Origin: Palleniella intestinalis
GTDB lineage: Bacteria; Bacteroidota; Bacteroidia; Bacteroidales; Bacteroidaceae
Length of the DNA stretch: 64,000 nucleotides
Reading direction: 5' to 3'
Assembly: GCF_013166595.1 (NCBI RefSeq)
Contig: NZ_JABKKG010000002.1
Location: 434,001-498,000, forward strand
Notes under the pieces: model-generated
The model's database searches: none
What the model was told of the DNA's origin: nothing
What the model saw: the letters and a program-made list of their open reading frames with translations, nothing else
Program-made: the position numbers and the translations under genes
Shown: one piece after another, positions 1 to 7,997 of the stretch
How the letters are laid out: each line of letters starts with the position of its first letter
How positions within the stretch are numbered: the stretch's first letter is position 1

Positions 1-131
1 ACAAGGAGCTCCACCCCACTCTGCTCTGCCTTCTCTACAAGTCGTTCTATCTCCTCTATATTATATGCCACATCGGCAACGCGCACTGACGGTATCGCAG
101 CTGCCACTGTTATGAATCCGTGGTTTGTCAT
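1..131 (-). CDS. nadE: NAD(+) synthase, glutamine-dependent, N-terminal fragment
   Basis: The first 43 codons of a minus-strand gene cut by the window edge. It starts at the ATG complementary to 129-131 and reads MTNHGFITVAAAIPSVRVAD, then a helix rich in E, R and V. This matches the start of the glutaminase (nitrilase-like) domain of Bacteroidales NAD synthetases, which release ammonia from glutamine to amidate nicotinic acid adenine dinucleotide in the cytoplasm. The synthetase domain lies outside the window. It sits 57 nt downstream of the DUF2027-Smr gene on the same strand, so co-transcription is possible. The fragment is short, so the family call rests on N-terminal similarity and is fairly, not fully, sure. 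Confidence 0.7.
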   Translation of the reverse strand, partial: MTNHGFITVAAAIPSVRVADVAYNIEEIERLVEKAEQSGVELL

Positions 132-188
132 GTTGTTCTTATTGCTTGGGGATGTTTCTTCCCTGTTTATACTAATGTTATGCGGACA

Positions 189-1334
189 TTACTTTATTGT
201 CACCTGTGTCGCGCCATATCCGTACTCTTGGAATGACGCATCCTGCCATGTACAAGGGCGGTAGCGGTAGTTGAGCTCATGGATTATGGCATGGCGGAGC
301 ACTCCCTCGCCCTTTCCATGAATGAAGATTATCTTCTTTCCCTTCTCGTGACGGTGGTTTTTCATCACCTCGCGGAACTTGTCAAGCTGATAGTTGAGAA
401 TGTCAGACGACGACATTCCTCCCGTGCTGTCAAGGAGTTTTTCTGCGTGAAGGTCAATGACCTCAGCCTCCTGCAAGCCATGGCGTGAAGGAGTTGTGTT
501 CATTTTGGTGAGTTTCTCAAGCTCGTCCGGCTTGGCATACATTTCCTCTTTCAGTCCGTCCGGGTCAAGATTGATAGAGCGTGTGACCTTGTCATTCTCG
601 ACAATGGTGTAGAGCAGTGCCGGCTCTTCAAAGAAATCGTTCGGCTTGAATGTATGGAGCTTGTAGAATTTCACCGGGTCTATGCGCATCTGCACACTAA
701 GAGGGTTCTTCAATGCGAAAGGCTTGTCCTCCTTGAATGCCACCATCTGTATGCACACACGGCTCAATGCGTTCACCTCACGCTGTGAGAATTCCTCGAT
801 GAATTCCTTGGTGTTCGGTTCAAGCACGCCTTGTTTGCGGAGGTGCCAGTTGCTGTTCTCCGCAGAAAGGTATGTGTATTGCAGATAATAGTTGGAGTCA
901 TTGACAAGATAAGCGTCAAACTGCGTGTCGGTGACTTTCTTTATATCCTCCGGGACAAATGCGAGATAGGCGCTGAGAAGGTTGCCGCCCTTGCGCTCTT
1001 CGACAGGAGCCTTGAACGTGATGTCCTTCATTGAAGGGTCGTCGTCATTGGCATCACGCGTCATGTCGACATCCTCGTCAAGCCCTTCATTAAGCATCGC
1101 CTTCATGCTTCGTCCGTCAGACTGTATCTGCCGGCGGCGTTCCATGCTCTGCATAGCCTTCACCATGTTGCTCGTTGAGTAGCTGTCGGCGGAAGATTCC
1201 ACAACAACTTCGTTTATCGGGGTGGGAATCTGGAAGCCGTCCGCATCCTCTACATATACTATATTTCCTTTTATTGCAGCGACTTTTCCGCCACCTTTGT
1301 CAAAAAGGAAACTCACTTTATCTCCTATTTTCAT
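189..1334 (-). CDS. DUF2027 domain protein with C-terminal Smr domain
   Basis: A 381-residue cytoplasmic protein with no signal peptide. The first ~45 residues form a small beta-rich module (start MKIGDKVSFLFD). Residues ~130-285 look like DUF2027, a Bacteroidota domain. The last ~90 residues are an Smr domain, with IDLHAEKLL near residue 293 and HGKGEGVLR near 340. Smr domains occur in MutS2 and stand-alone proteins and are linked to nucleic-acid nicking or ribosome rescue; the role of this architecture is not known to me. Length and domain order are normal for the Bacteroidota family. The gene is read toward nadE and is divergent from fic, with about 300 bp between them. Confidence 0.88.
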   Translation of the reverse strand: MKIGDKVSFLFDKGGGKVAAIKGNIVYVEDADGFQIPTPINEVVVESSADSYSTSNMVKAMQSMERRRQIQSDGRSMKAMLNEGLDEDVDMTRDANDDDPSMKDITFKAPVEERKGGNLLSAYLAFVPEDIKKVTDTQFDAYLVNDSNYYLQYTYLSAENSNWHLRKQGVLEPNTKEFIEEFSQREVNALSRVCIQMVAFKEDKPFALKNPLSVQMRIDPVKFYKLHTFKPNDFFEEPALLYTIVENDKVTRSINLDPDGLKEEMYAKPDELEKLTKMNTTPSRHGLQEAEVIDLHAEKLLDSTGGMSSSDILNYQLDKFREVMKNHRHEKGKKIIFIHGKGEGVLRHAIIHELNYRYRPCTWQDASFQEYGYGATQVTIK

Positions 1335-1642
1335 ACTTTATTCGGTATAACTTGTTTATCATCAATGTTTTATCCCACACAAAGAACATTGCGAATGGCA
1401 ACACCACCTTTTTAGAACTCTTTTTGTGGGCTTTATTATGCAAAGATAGCAATAAGTCCAACAACAACCAAATGTTTTCAAAGGAGATTATACTTTTTAT
1501 TAATTTTTCCTTGCTTACGTGTCTTTTTTTGATATTTTTGACTATCTTTGCAGAAGATAAGCTACACCTCAGCAATAAAGAGCAAGCTCTATTGCATTCG
1601 GTTTGCATTATCTTTGCAGAAGATAAAACGAGAAAGATAGCC
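1335..1642. other. divergent intergenic region (DUF2027-Smr / fic)
   Basis: A 308-bp AT-rich region between two divergent starts. The half nearest fic carries the promoter-hairpin repeat at 1543-1626. The rest has no ORF or clear signal that I trust. An open frame continues upstream of fic through this region, but it reads through the repeat and is not likely to be translated. Confidence 0.7.
1543..1626 (+). promoter_or_regulatory. promoter-hairpin repeat, copy A (upstream of fic)
   Basis: Direct repeats of TATCTTTGCAGAAGATAA (1543-1560 and 1609-1626) flank an ~48-bp core. The core holds the conserved CACCTC and CGGTTTGCAT blocks around an inverted repeat (GCAATAAAGAGC / GCTCTATTGC). Both flanks contain a TATCTTTG -7 box; the second lies 27 nt before the fic ATG and is the likely promoter. 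Related copies are at 46376, 55336 and 62241. Confidence 0.75.
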
Positions 1643-2407
1643 ATGAACGAGAAACTTAAACAATTGCTTTGCGAATGCGATATGCTTAGAAAACGCTTGT
1701 CAGAGCTTCGCCCATTACCTGTGGAAGCTCTGCAAAAGATTGAGGATGCATTTGCAATAGAATACACATACGAGAGCAATCGCATTGAGGGGAACACCTT
1801 GACATTGCAGGAAACGGACCTGGTCGTGAACGAAGGTGTGACCATTGCCGGCAAATCCATGCGTGAACATCTTGAAGCTATCAACCATGCCGAGGCGATC
1901 AGCTATATAAAGGATTTCGCAAAAGACGACATTGAAATATCGGAAAGCACAATCAAAGACATACACGCCATTATCCTGCATAGCATAGACAGGAGCAATG
2001 CCGGGCGGTACAGGAATGTGCCGGTCATGATTTCGGGCAGCAGACACGTGCCACCGCAGCCATATATGATAGAGCCACAAATGGAGCAATTCATGGCAAG
2101 GTTTGCGGAAATGGAGAAGCAGAAGGCACATCCTGTAATCATTGCAGCTTATCTGCACGATGAACTTGTACGCATCCACCCTTTCATTGACGGCAACGGA
2201 CGGACATCAAGGCTTCTGATGAACTTGTACTTGTTGCGCTCCGGTTATACATTGATAACGCTCAAAGGCAGCAACGAGGAGAAAATAAACTATTACAAGG
2301 CATTGGAAGCATCACATACAGAGAACAATCCGACCGATTTCCAACATTTGGTTGTGTCGGCGGAAATAGCATCACTGCAACGATATTTATCCATTCTCGG
2401 AGGATAA
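1643..2407 (+). CDS. Fic/DOC family protein, class II (predicted AMPylator)
   Basis: A 254-residue protein with the full Fic catalytic motif HPFIDGNGRTSR near residue 178. This motif usually transfers AMP from ATP to a target hydroxyl. Near residue 52 the sequence SNRIEGN fits the inhibitory motif (S/T)xxxE(G/N), placing it with class II enzymes that are self-inhibited by an N-terminal helix. The C-terminal part is helical. The frame stays open for ~156 codons upstream, but I chose the ATG at 1643 because it follows the -7 box of the promoter repeat by 27 nt and begins the family-like sequence (MNEKLKQLL). No dedicated antitoxin gene is adjacent, which agrees with built-in inhibition. Followed by a strong terminator. 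Target unknown. Confidence 0.9.
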   Translation: MNEKLKQLLCECDMLRKRLSELRPLPVEALQKIEDAFAIEYTYESNRIEGNTLTLQETDLVVNEGVTIAGKSMREHLEAINHAEAISYIKDFAKDDIEISESTIKDIHAIILHSIDRSNAGRYRNVPVMISGSRHVPPQPYMIEPQMEQFMARFAEMEKQKAHPVIIAAYLHDELVRIHPFIDGNGRTSRLLMNLYLLRSGYTLITLKGSNEEKINYYKALEASHTENNPTDFQHLVVSAEIASLQRYLSILGG

Positions 2408-2479
2408 AATGCTGATAGCGTGGCTTGCAGACCGGCATTCTCACAAGCAATGGCAATACATGCGACTTGTTTTTCTCAC

Positions 2480-2530
2480 AAACAACCAAGCCCCTGTCTC
2501 CTTTTTGCGGAAACTGGGGCTTGGTTGTTT
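2480..2530. terminator. strong hairpin terminator between convergent fic and queA
   Basis: Perfect 15-bp arms, 2480-2494 and 2516-2530, with a 21-nt loop (core CCAAGCCCC / GGGGCTTGG). A T-rich tail follows on the plus strand. It ends fic 73 nt after its stop and could also serve queA, which converges on it. Confidence 0.85.
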
Positions 2531-2544
2531 CTTTTTGTTTGTTA

Positions 2545-3786
2545 TCATTCTCCGTCAGGAATGAGCAGGGACGAATCGCCATAGCTCAGGAAACGGAAAT
2601 CATTCGCCAACGCATAGTCGTAGATTCTGTGCCAGTCGTCACCAACAAGGGCGGAGACAAGCAGCAGAAGTGTTGACTGCGGCTGGTGGAAGTTTGTCAC
2701 AAGATGTGACACAATGTGGTATTTGTAGCCCGGAGCGATAATGATTTGCGTGGAAGCATTCAACACTTCCAAACCGTTCATAACAAGATAATCGCGGATG
2801 GCTGACAGCGATTCCGTTGCGCTTATTGGGGAATACTCCTCCGCACTCTCATAGGGCTCCCACTGTCTGACGTGCAAATCTGTGTCTGTCACGTTCTCCG
2901 GATGGCGCAATATGTGGCAACCTATATAATAAAGGCTCTCCAAAGTGCGCACGGAAGTAGTGCCTACGGCTATCGCACGGCAGCCATGGGCAAGCAACCG
3001 CTCTATGGTATGCAGGCGAACAGAAACATATTCGGTGTGCATGTCATGGCCACTGACAAGTTCCGACTTAACAGGACGGAACGTTCCTGCACCGACATGA
3101 AGGGTGAGCTCCTCACGCTCTATGCCGTGGCTGTCTATGTCAGAAAGCACTCTTTCCGTGAAATGAAGCCCTGCCGTTGGAGCGGCGACGCTGCCTTTTA
3201 TCTTGGAATAGACCGTCTGATATGTCGTCAGGTCACTCTCCTGAGTGTCACGGTTAAGGTAAGGCGGTATCGGCAGCTCGCCGGCAGCGTCTATAACGTC
3301 GGCAAAACTTGCATTGCCTGTCCAGCGAAGGCGCACAATCTGGCTTGTGCCCTGTGTGCCAAGATGCTCCGCAGAAAGTGTAGTTTCCTCGCCTTTCACA
3401 AGGAATGTGCGGTGCAATGCACCCTCTTTCCATTTCTTAAGGTTACCTATCAGGCACAGCCATTCGCACTCTCCGCAAGTTTGGAACATCCGTTCATAGT
3501 CGGCAGGAGCATGGGGCTCAAGCAGAAACACCTCAATCAGCGCACCTGTCTCCTTGCGGAAATGCAGGCGGGCACGTATGACACGAGTGTTGTTGAACAC
3601 AATCAGCGCACCTTCCGGCAACAATTCAGGAAGATTAACGAACTGCCTGTGGCTTATGTCCCCCTTGTCATACACCAGCAGTTTGCTATGGTCACGTTGT
3701 TCAAGCGGGAATTTCGCTATCCTTCCGTCAGGAAGAGGATAGTCATAATCTGATATTCTTATGTTTTTAGGATTGTTTGTCATCAT
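2545..3786 (-). CDS. queA: S-adenosylmethionine:tRNA ribosyltransferase-isomerase
   Basis: A 413-residue cytoplasmic enzyme that moves the ribosyl part of SAM onto preQ1 in tRNA during queuosine synthesis. Family landmarks: DYDYPLPDGRIAKFPLEQRD near the start, VFNNTRVIRARL near 65, AAPTAGLHFT near 200, HVGAGTFRPV near 230, and FLSYGDSSLLIP at the end. It is longer than the E. coli enzyme, as is usual for Bacteroidota. Two adjacent ATG codons (3784-3786 and 3781-3783) are possible starts; the first overlaps the stop of the PAP2 gene (ATGATGA), which suggests coupled translation. Confidence 0.95.
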   Translation of the reverse strand: MMTNNPKNIRISDYDYPLPDGRIAKFPLEQRDHSKLLVYDKGDISHRQFVNLPELLPEGALIVFNNTRVIRARLHFRKETGALIEVFLLEPHAPADYERMFQTCGECEWLCLIGNLKKWKEGALHRTFLVKGEETTLSAEHLGTQGTSQIVRLRWTGNASFADVIDAAGELPIPPYLNRDTQESDLTTYQTVYSKIKGSVAAPTAGLHFTERVLSDIDSHGIEREELTLHVGAGTFRPVKSELVSGHDMHTEYVSVRLHTIERLLAHGCRAIAVGTTSVRTLESLYYIGCHILRHPENVTDTDLHVRQWEPYESAEEYSPISATESLSAIRDYLVMNGLEVLNASTQIIIAPGYKYHIVSHLVTNFHQPQSTLLLLVSALVGDDWHRIYDYALANDFRFLSYGDSSLLIPDGE

Positions 3787-4478
3787 GCGATAATAAGTGC
3801 TCTGAAAATACCCACAAGCACTGTCAACAGGAAAATATTGGCAATGAGGTTCATGTCAGCAAGCGCATAGCCCGTCCTTGTGTATTGCGAGGAGATGAAA
3901 TGCAGCTTGTCCGTAACCTTGAAATAGAAATATCTGTATCCGAAATACACACCCGTGCCGACAACAGCTCCCCACAGCAGCCCGACAATGATGTCCGACG
4001 GATAGTGCATGCCAAGATACATCCTCGTCCAGCAGTTTGCCAGCGACCATACGACCAACGCTGTTGTCAGCCGCCAGTTTCTCATAAGGAGCGAGAAGAA
4101 GACACAGATTGACATGGTGTTCGCCGCATGTGCCGAGAAGAAACTATAGTTTTTGTCCGCCACTCCGGGGACAATGTCAAGCAGAGGGCGTATGTCCGGG
4201 TCGTTGAGAGGACGCGGACGCATCACCATCGGCTTTATTATACCGTCAGCCATGCCGTCGGCAAAGAGCACACACGCTCCTGCTGCAAGCACGACAAAGA
4301 GTATCTGCGTCATCGTCTCATTGTTCTTCACTGTCACAAAGAACAATGTAATATACAGCGGAATCCATGTCAAGCCTGACGTGAGGAACAGTGCCAGCTC
4401 ATCAAAGAACAGCGAATGTTCTCCCGACAGCAATGGCATCCACCACATATCTATTTGTGTTACAGTTGAAAAGTCCAA
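3783..4478 (-). CDS. PAP2-family membrane phosphatase
   Basis: A 231-residue membrane protein with about five hydrophobic helices and the acid-phosphatase signature in order: KPMVMRPRP (K-x6-RP), FFSAHAAN (the PSGH-like motif with Ser-Ala-His) and TRMYLGMHYPSDIIVG. Such proteins dephosphorylate phosphatidic acid, undecaprenyl pyrophosphate or lipid A; the substrate cannot be read from the sequence. The start used is a TTG at 4478. An ATG ten codons further in (4448) is an alternative and would still keep the first membrane helix. Overlaps queA by a few bases, so the two are probably one transcript. Confidence 0.87.
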   Translation of the reverse strand: MDFSTVTQIDMWWMPLLSGEHSLFFDELALFLTSGLTWIPLYITLFFVTVKNNETMTQILFVVLAAGACVLFADGMADGIIKPMVMRPRPLNDPDIRPLLDIVPGVADKNYSFFSAHAANTMSICVFFSLLMRNWRLTTALVVWSLANCWTRMYLGMHYPSDIIVGLLWGAVVGTGVYFGYRYFYFKVTDKLHFISSQYTRTGYALADMNLIANIFLLTVLVGIFRALIIA

Positions 4479-4595
4479 AGCTTGGTATATTCAATTATAT
4501 CGTTAAAAATCATTCATGGCAGCTTTCACGCACACAACAGAAGACTTTCCGCCTTATGTGTCGCGGCAACTGCCGGAAAAGCAACGCCCATTCTG

Positions 4596-5216
4596 TCACA
4601 AAGGAAGATAGACAAGATATTTTTCCTCGAACCACTCTTCCTTGAAATACGCCGTCAGCTCCGTCTTCTCCGCTATGCGGATAAACGGATGAATCTCAGC
4701 ATCAAGATTGCCGCCCTTCAGGACAATCACCCCGTTAGGCATTGAGTTCTTCTGCTCTTTGGCAATGTTCTTGCGCACAATCTTCACCAAATCAGGCAAA
4801 GGCATCACGGCACGTGAGACAATGAAGTCGTATTTGCCCTTCTCTTCCTCACCCCTGATATGGCAGGCGTCAACATTCTCCAGCCCTATCGCATCGGCAA
4901 CCTCCTGCGCTACACGCACTTTCTTGCCAGTACCGTCAATCAGGCGGAACTGCACCTCCGGGAACATTATCGCCAAAGGCACTCCTGGGAATCCTCCACC
5001 GCAACCGAAATCCAGCACTTTGGTGCCGGGGCGGAAGCGCAAAGCCTTCGCAATAGCCAGAGAATGAAGCACATGGTGCTCATAAAGGTTATCGATATCC
5101 TTGCGTGAGATGACATTTATCTTTGCGTTCCAGTCATGATAGAGGGCGTCCAGCTGTGCAAACTGCTCCTTCTGCTTGTCCGTCAATTCAGGGAAATATC
5201 TTAGTATCTGTTCCAT
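4596..5216 (-). CDS. rsmG: 16S rRNA (guanine527-N7)-methyltransferase
   Basis: A 206-residue GidB/RsmG methyltransferase. The SAM-binding loop VLDFGCGGGFPGVPLA is near residue 68, preceded by the N-terminal helix with HDWNAKINVISRKD. VSRAV near 133 is the family motif IV. It methylates G527 in the 530 loop of 16S rRNA, and loss of family members gives low-level streptomycin resistance in other bacteria. It is separated by 117 nt from the PAP2 gene downstream and by 23 nt from the toxin gene upstream on the same strand. Length is normal. Confidence 0.95.
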   Translation of the reverse strand: MEQILRYFPELTDKQKEQFAQLDALYHDWNAKINVISRKDIDNLYEHHVLHSLAIAKALRFRPGTKVLDFGCGGGFPGVPLAIMFPEVQFRLIDGTGKKVRVAQEVADAIGLENVDACHIRGEEEKGKYDFIVSRAVMPLPDLVKIVRKNIAKEQKNSMPNGVIVLKGGNLDAEIHPFIRIAEKTELTAYFKEEWFEEKYLVYLPL

Positions 5217-5239
5217 AATTTAATCTTATTTTCTACATA

Positions 5240-5509
5240 TCACTTACCGAACAATTCAGAGTGGCTTCCCACTCTCAACACCTTGATGTGGTCATCCTCA
5301 ATCCATATCAGCAAAAAATCGCCCTGTATATGACATTCCAAACATCCTTGGTATTCACCTTTCAATTGGTGGACATGATAGCATTCATCCAATGCTACAT
5401 CATTTGCTAACTTATATAGCACATCAGACAGCATCTTAACTTTTTTAGGTGTATGCTGCAATTTCTTCAAGTCCTTCTTTGCTTTCTTAGTAAAAACTAT
5501 CAGCTTCAT
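5240..5509 (-). CDS. YafQ/RelE-family mRNA interferase toxin
   Basis: An 89-residue basic protein with a RelE fold pattern. HQLKGEYQGCLECHIQGDFLLIW and the end RVGSHSELFG match YafQ toxins, which cut mRNA in the ribosome A site. The conserved histidines (HxxG.GxxxxHI, SHSELF) are present, so it looks active. Its ATG overlaps the antitoxin stop by 4 nt (ATGA), the classic antitoxin-first order. GC content is clearly lower than rsmG next to it. Confidence 0.88.
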   Translation of the reverse strand: MKLIVFTKKAKKDLKKLQHTPKKVKMLSDVLYKLANDVALDECYHVHQLKGEYQGCLECHIQGDFLLIWIEDDHIKVLRVGSHSELFGK

Positions 5510-5724
5510 AGTGCCATGATACTATTCATTAGGGATTCCTTAGAGGAAGCGTCAAGTGTTCCTGCAAATTCCCCACGTCTCGCTTCCTCAATAGCCTGGC
5601 GAGTTTCCGCATTAGGCATATCCTCATCGTCATTAATAATGGTGATGCCGTTCATGCCGGATATTATCTTTAGCAATCTTGACAATATGTTCGGGTTGTC
5701 AGCTTTTATCGTGATAGTGTTCAT
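5506..5724 (-). CDS. antitoxin of the YafQ-type pair (RelB/DinJ-like)
   Basis: A 72-residue acidic protein (NDDEDMPNAETRQAIEEARRGE in the middle, in two parts a loop and a helix). The small beta-start MNTITIKADN and the helical end fit antitoxins paired with YafQ toxins. The identification depends mainly on the neighbour and the 4-nt overlap, since antitoxins diverge fast. A -7 box lies ~45 nt upstream. Confidence 0.75.
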   Translation of the reverse strand: MNTITIKADNPNILSRLLKIISGMNGITIINDDEDMPNAETRQAIEEARRGEFAGTLDASSKESLMNSIMAL

Positions 5725-5769
5725 ATCATTTTATTTTGTTGGTTTGACAATGATAGTGAAATATTTATG

Positions 5770-5777
5770 CAAAAGTA
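5770..5777 (-). promoter_or_regulatory. -7 box for the YafQ-type toxin-antitoxin operon
   Basis: On the minus strand this reads TACTTTTG followed by CATAAATATT, a TAnnTTTG match 45 nt before the antitoxin ATG. Confidence 0.5.
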
Positions 5778-5880
5778 CATCTTTTATTTTTAATATCCAA
5801 ATAAAACAGCGGTTCAAGAACATTTTTTAGGACAATCTATGTCTGTTTTTATTGCGCATAACAACCATATTATCTTAATT

Positions 5881-5994
5881 TCCGCAACAATGCTGCGGAA
5901 TTCCAACCACTTATTAGATAGCAACCATCCAATATTGTCTACACTGTGGACGATATTGGAATAGGCTAACCATTGGCTATCCTATTCCATTTTT
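5881..5994. other. three consecutive hairpins with a T-run
   Basis: Within the 340-bp gene-free gap 5725-6064 there are three stem-loops in a row: 5881-5899 (TCCGCA/TGCGGA), 5929-5959 (CCAATATTGTC/GACGATATTGG) and 5958-5988 (GGAATAGG/CCTATTCC with further pairing inside). The plus strand then has six T. No plus-strand gene precedes it, so it may end the minus-strand CoiA-like transcript or be a small structured RNA. Confidence 0.5.
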
Positions 5995-6064
5995 TAGACA
6001 AAAATATTGTTCTTTTTCAAGAATAATACCACAATACATTACATTTTCATAGTGATAATGCACA

Positions 6065-7132
6065 TTAACTTTCCAAAATGGTGCACTCACAGTTATCTTC
6101 CCCATTCATATATTCATCCATTTCTTCCTTATTAAGCCAAAAACACTTACAATCTTTCGCTCTTGAAGTGTCCAATTTTTCATATCGTGGAATCTGTAGA
6201 TACTTATACAGTTTGCATATATGCCCACTATCATCGTAACTTTCCACATAATTCTCACACAATATACAGTTTTTTATACCATGTTTTTGATATCCAATAT
6301 ATTTGGAATAATCATATATGCCAAAGGATACTGGAGTATGGAAACAAATATCCAATAAAGAATTATTTGTCTTACGTAATTCTTTACAATTACAACTATC
6401 TTGATAACATCTGGATTTTCCAGACCGAAACAAAGAATAACGAACGAATTCTATTTCCGAACACACATTCTCATTGTTATCATCACCCGTCTTAAACCCA
6501 TAGAACCCAACTTTGCAAATAGATCGCGAAAATCCATTTTCTACAATACAATCTATATCTGCTTCTGTCTCAAGTTTAATTTCTATAATTTTATTACCGC
6601 TATGTAGCTTTTGTTCGTCACTTGCATGAGTAACCCAAAACTCCAAATAAATTGGCATTCTTTCAGGATTTGTTGATGAAAAAATCTTCAAATCGGAACG
6701 ACGATTAATATTGTCGTATGCTATTTCTTGTTCACAACTATCGTAATACTCCTTTATATCAAACTTTTTATCCTCACATGTACAACAATCACCATATTTC
6801 AAGAACTTACACTCGTCAATAAATTTGCAATATGATGTATAAGCAAAAGACATGTAGAATTCTTCATTTTGCAAAAAAGCCTCACGGATCTTTTCTTTTG
6901 CAAGAAGATGAAGCATCGATTCATAAGCATGTTCGCATTCTGTTTCTGACTGATGAGCAAAATGATGTCTCCTTTTTTCTCCTTTCTTTGCCATCAAAGG
7001 TTCTTTACACGCAGGGCAGAAGCATCCACATTTGTTTCCATTAGGCACATCATCTACATAAACTAATTTTCCATCAGCATCTATTGCATGAGTCAACAGT
7101 CTCGTTTTGTAAGCATTTTCAGTCTTTTCCAT
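6065..7132 (-). CDS. CoiA-like protein with N-terminal zinc ribbon
   Basis: A 355-residue protein. The first ~60 residues carry a zinc-ribbon (CFCPACKEPLMAKKGEKRRH then HFAHQSETECEHAYES), as in competence protein CoiA and its relatives. Near residues 145-170 RRSDLKI...PIYLEFWVTH fits a PD-(D/E)XK nuclease core with the D and the E-x-V/T. A second Cys-rich part is at the end (CNCKELR, CILCENY, CKCFWL). CoiA is linked to processing of DNA during transformation, but many homologues lie in islands. The gene is AT-rich compared with its surroundings and sits next to an XRE regulator, so a mobile or defence cassette is possible; this is inference. Confidence 0.7.
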   Translation of the reverse strand: MEKTENAYKTRLLTHAIDADGKLVYVDDVPNGNKCGCFCPACKEPLMAKKGEKRRHHFAHQSETECEHAYESMLHLLAKEKIREAFLQNEEFYMSFAYTSYCKFIDECKFLKYGDCCTCEDKKFDIKEYYDSCEQEIAYDNINRRSDLKIFSSTNPERMPIYLEFWVTHASDEQKLHSGNKIIEIKLETEADIDCIVENGFSRSICKVGFYGFKTGDDNNENVCSEIEFVRYSLFRSGKSRCYQDSCNCKELRKTNNSLLDICFHTPVSFGIYDYSKYIGYQKHGIKNCILCENYVESYDDSGHICKLYKYLQIPRYEKLDTSRAKDCKCFWLNKEEMDEYMNGEDNCECTILES

Positions 7133-7171
7133 AACACATCGATATTAATAAATGATTTAGTTTTTTCATAA

Positions 7172-7642
7172 TTACATATCATTAAGTTTAACGAATTCGA
7201 TTTTATAACCCATCGCATTAGCAATTCGCGAAAGGATATCAATACCCACAGATTGCTTTCCTTGTTCAATACGGCATAGGTTTGCAGCATCTATTCCTGT
7301 AAGGGAAGCCAACGCTTTTGCCTCCAAATGATTTTCTTCCCGTATTTCCCTTATGCGGTTTCCTATCCTTATTCGCTCTTCATCCTTGGAAGTACCAACG
7401 CCCAAAGGCATCTCTAATGAATTTCTAACAAAGCACAAAGAGAAAATAGAGAGCAAATCATCCTGAGGAGACAAGTCCGGTTTCTTTGACAAAAGTTCAT
7501 TTATTGCATGGAGATAGTAATTTTGCGCCTGCAAAGGAAAATTACTATTGAACAATAATATTGTAACTTCCCCAGTTGAATGGTGCAGCCTTATCTCAGA
7601 TTGGAAATTCCTTTTAGCCTCAAATTCAATAGTTTCAATCAT
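7172..7642 (-). CDS. XRE-family regulator with N-terminal extension
   Basis: A 156-residue protein. Residues ~88-150 form a helix-turn-helix of the XRE type (RIREIREENHLEAKALASLTGI, then LCRIEQGKQSVGIDILSRIANAMGY). The first ~80 residues are a beta-rich segment I do not recognise (ETIEFEAKRNFQSEIRLHH). It lies 39 nt upstream of the CoiA-like gene on the same strand and probably controls it. AT-rich. Function beyond DNA binding is not known. Confidence 0.8.
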   Translation of the reverse strand: MIETIEFEAKRNFQSEIRLHHSTGEVTILLFNSNFPLQAQNYYLHAINELLSKKPDLSPQDDLLSIFSLCFVRNSLEMPLGVGTSKDEERIRIGNRIREIREENHLEAKALASLTGIDAANLCRIEQGKQSVGIDILSRIANAMGYKIEFVKLNDM

Positions 7643-7997
7643 AGCTTACAATTTTTCTGCAAAGATAATACAATTCACTCTAATTGGCAAATAAAACAAT
7701 TACAAAATTGTCATATATGCCAATTTTTATACCAATCACATCATTAAATAAAACAAACAGTAGCCACTATGTGCAAATTCCACTGCATTTTTCATAATTC
7801 ATTCCACAAACACAAATTAGACTAAAAACAAGATTTTGTCCACAATGTAGGCGAAATTCAAATAAGGCAGCCATTGACTGACCTTTTTTCAACTGTCCTA
7901 TTTGTCATTATTTCCCACATTTTGTTTGTACAAACGGAAAAAATAAGTAATTTTGCAGGCAGAAGAAAAACAAAGAAAGATAAAACATTAAAGGACA
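7643..7997. other. divergent intergenic region
   Basis: 355 bp, strongly AT-rich, between the divergent XRE and YhcH genes. Apart from the promoter at 7925-7955 I see no ORF, repeat or hairpin that stands out. Confidence 0.6.
7925..7955 (+). promoter_or_regulatory. promoter for the YhcH-family gene
   Basis: TTTG at 7925-7928 and TAATTTTG at 7948-7955 with 19 nt between, a good Bacteroidota -33/-7 pair. The start codon is 42 nt further on. Confidence 0.6.

Noticed and set aside
2872..3753. 293-codon plus-strand ORF
   Set aside because: Lies fully antisense to queA, whose family motifs are clear.
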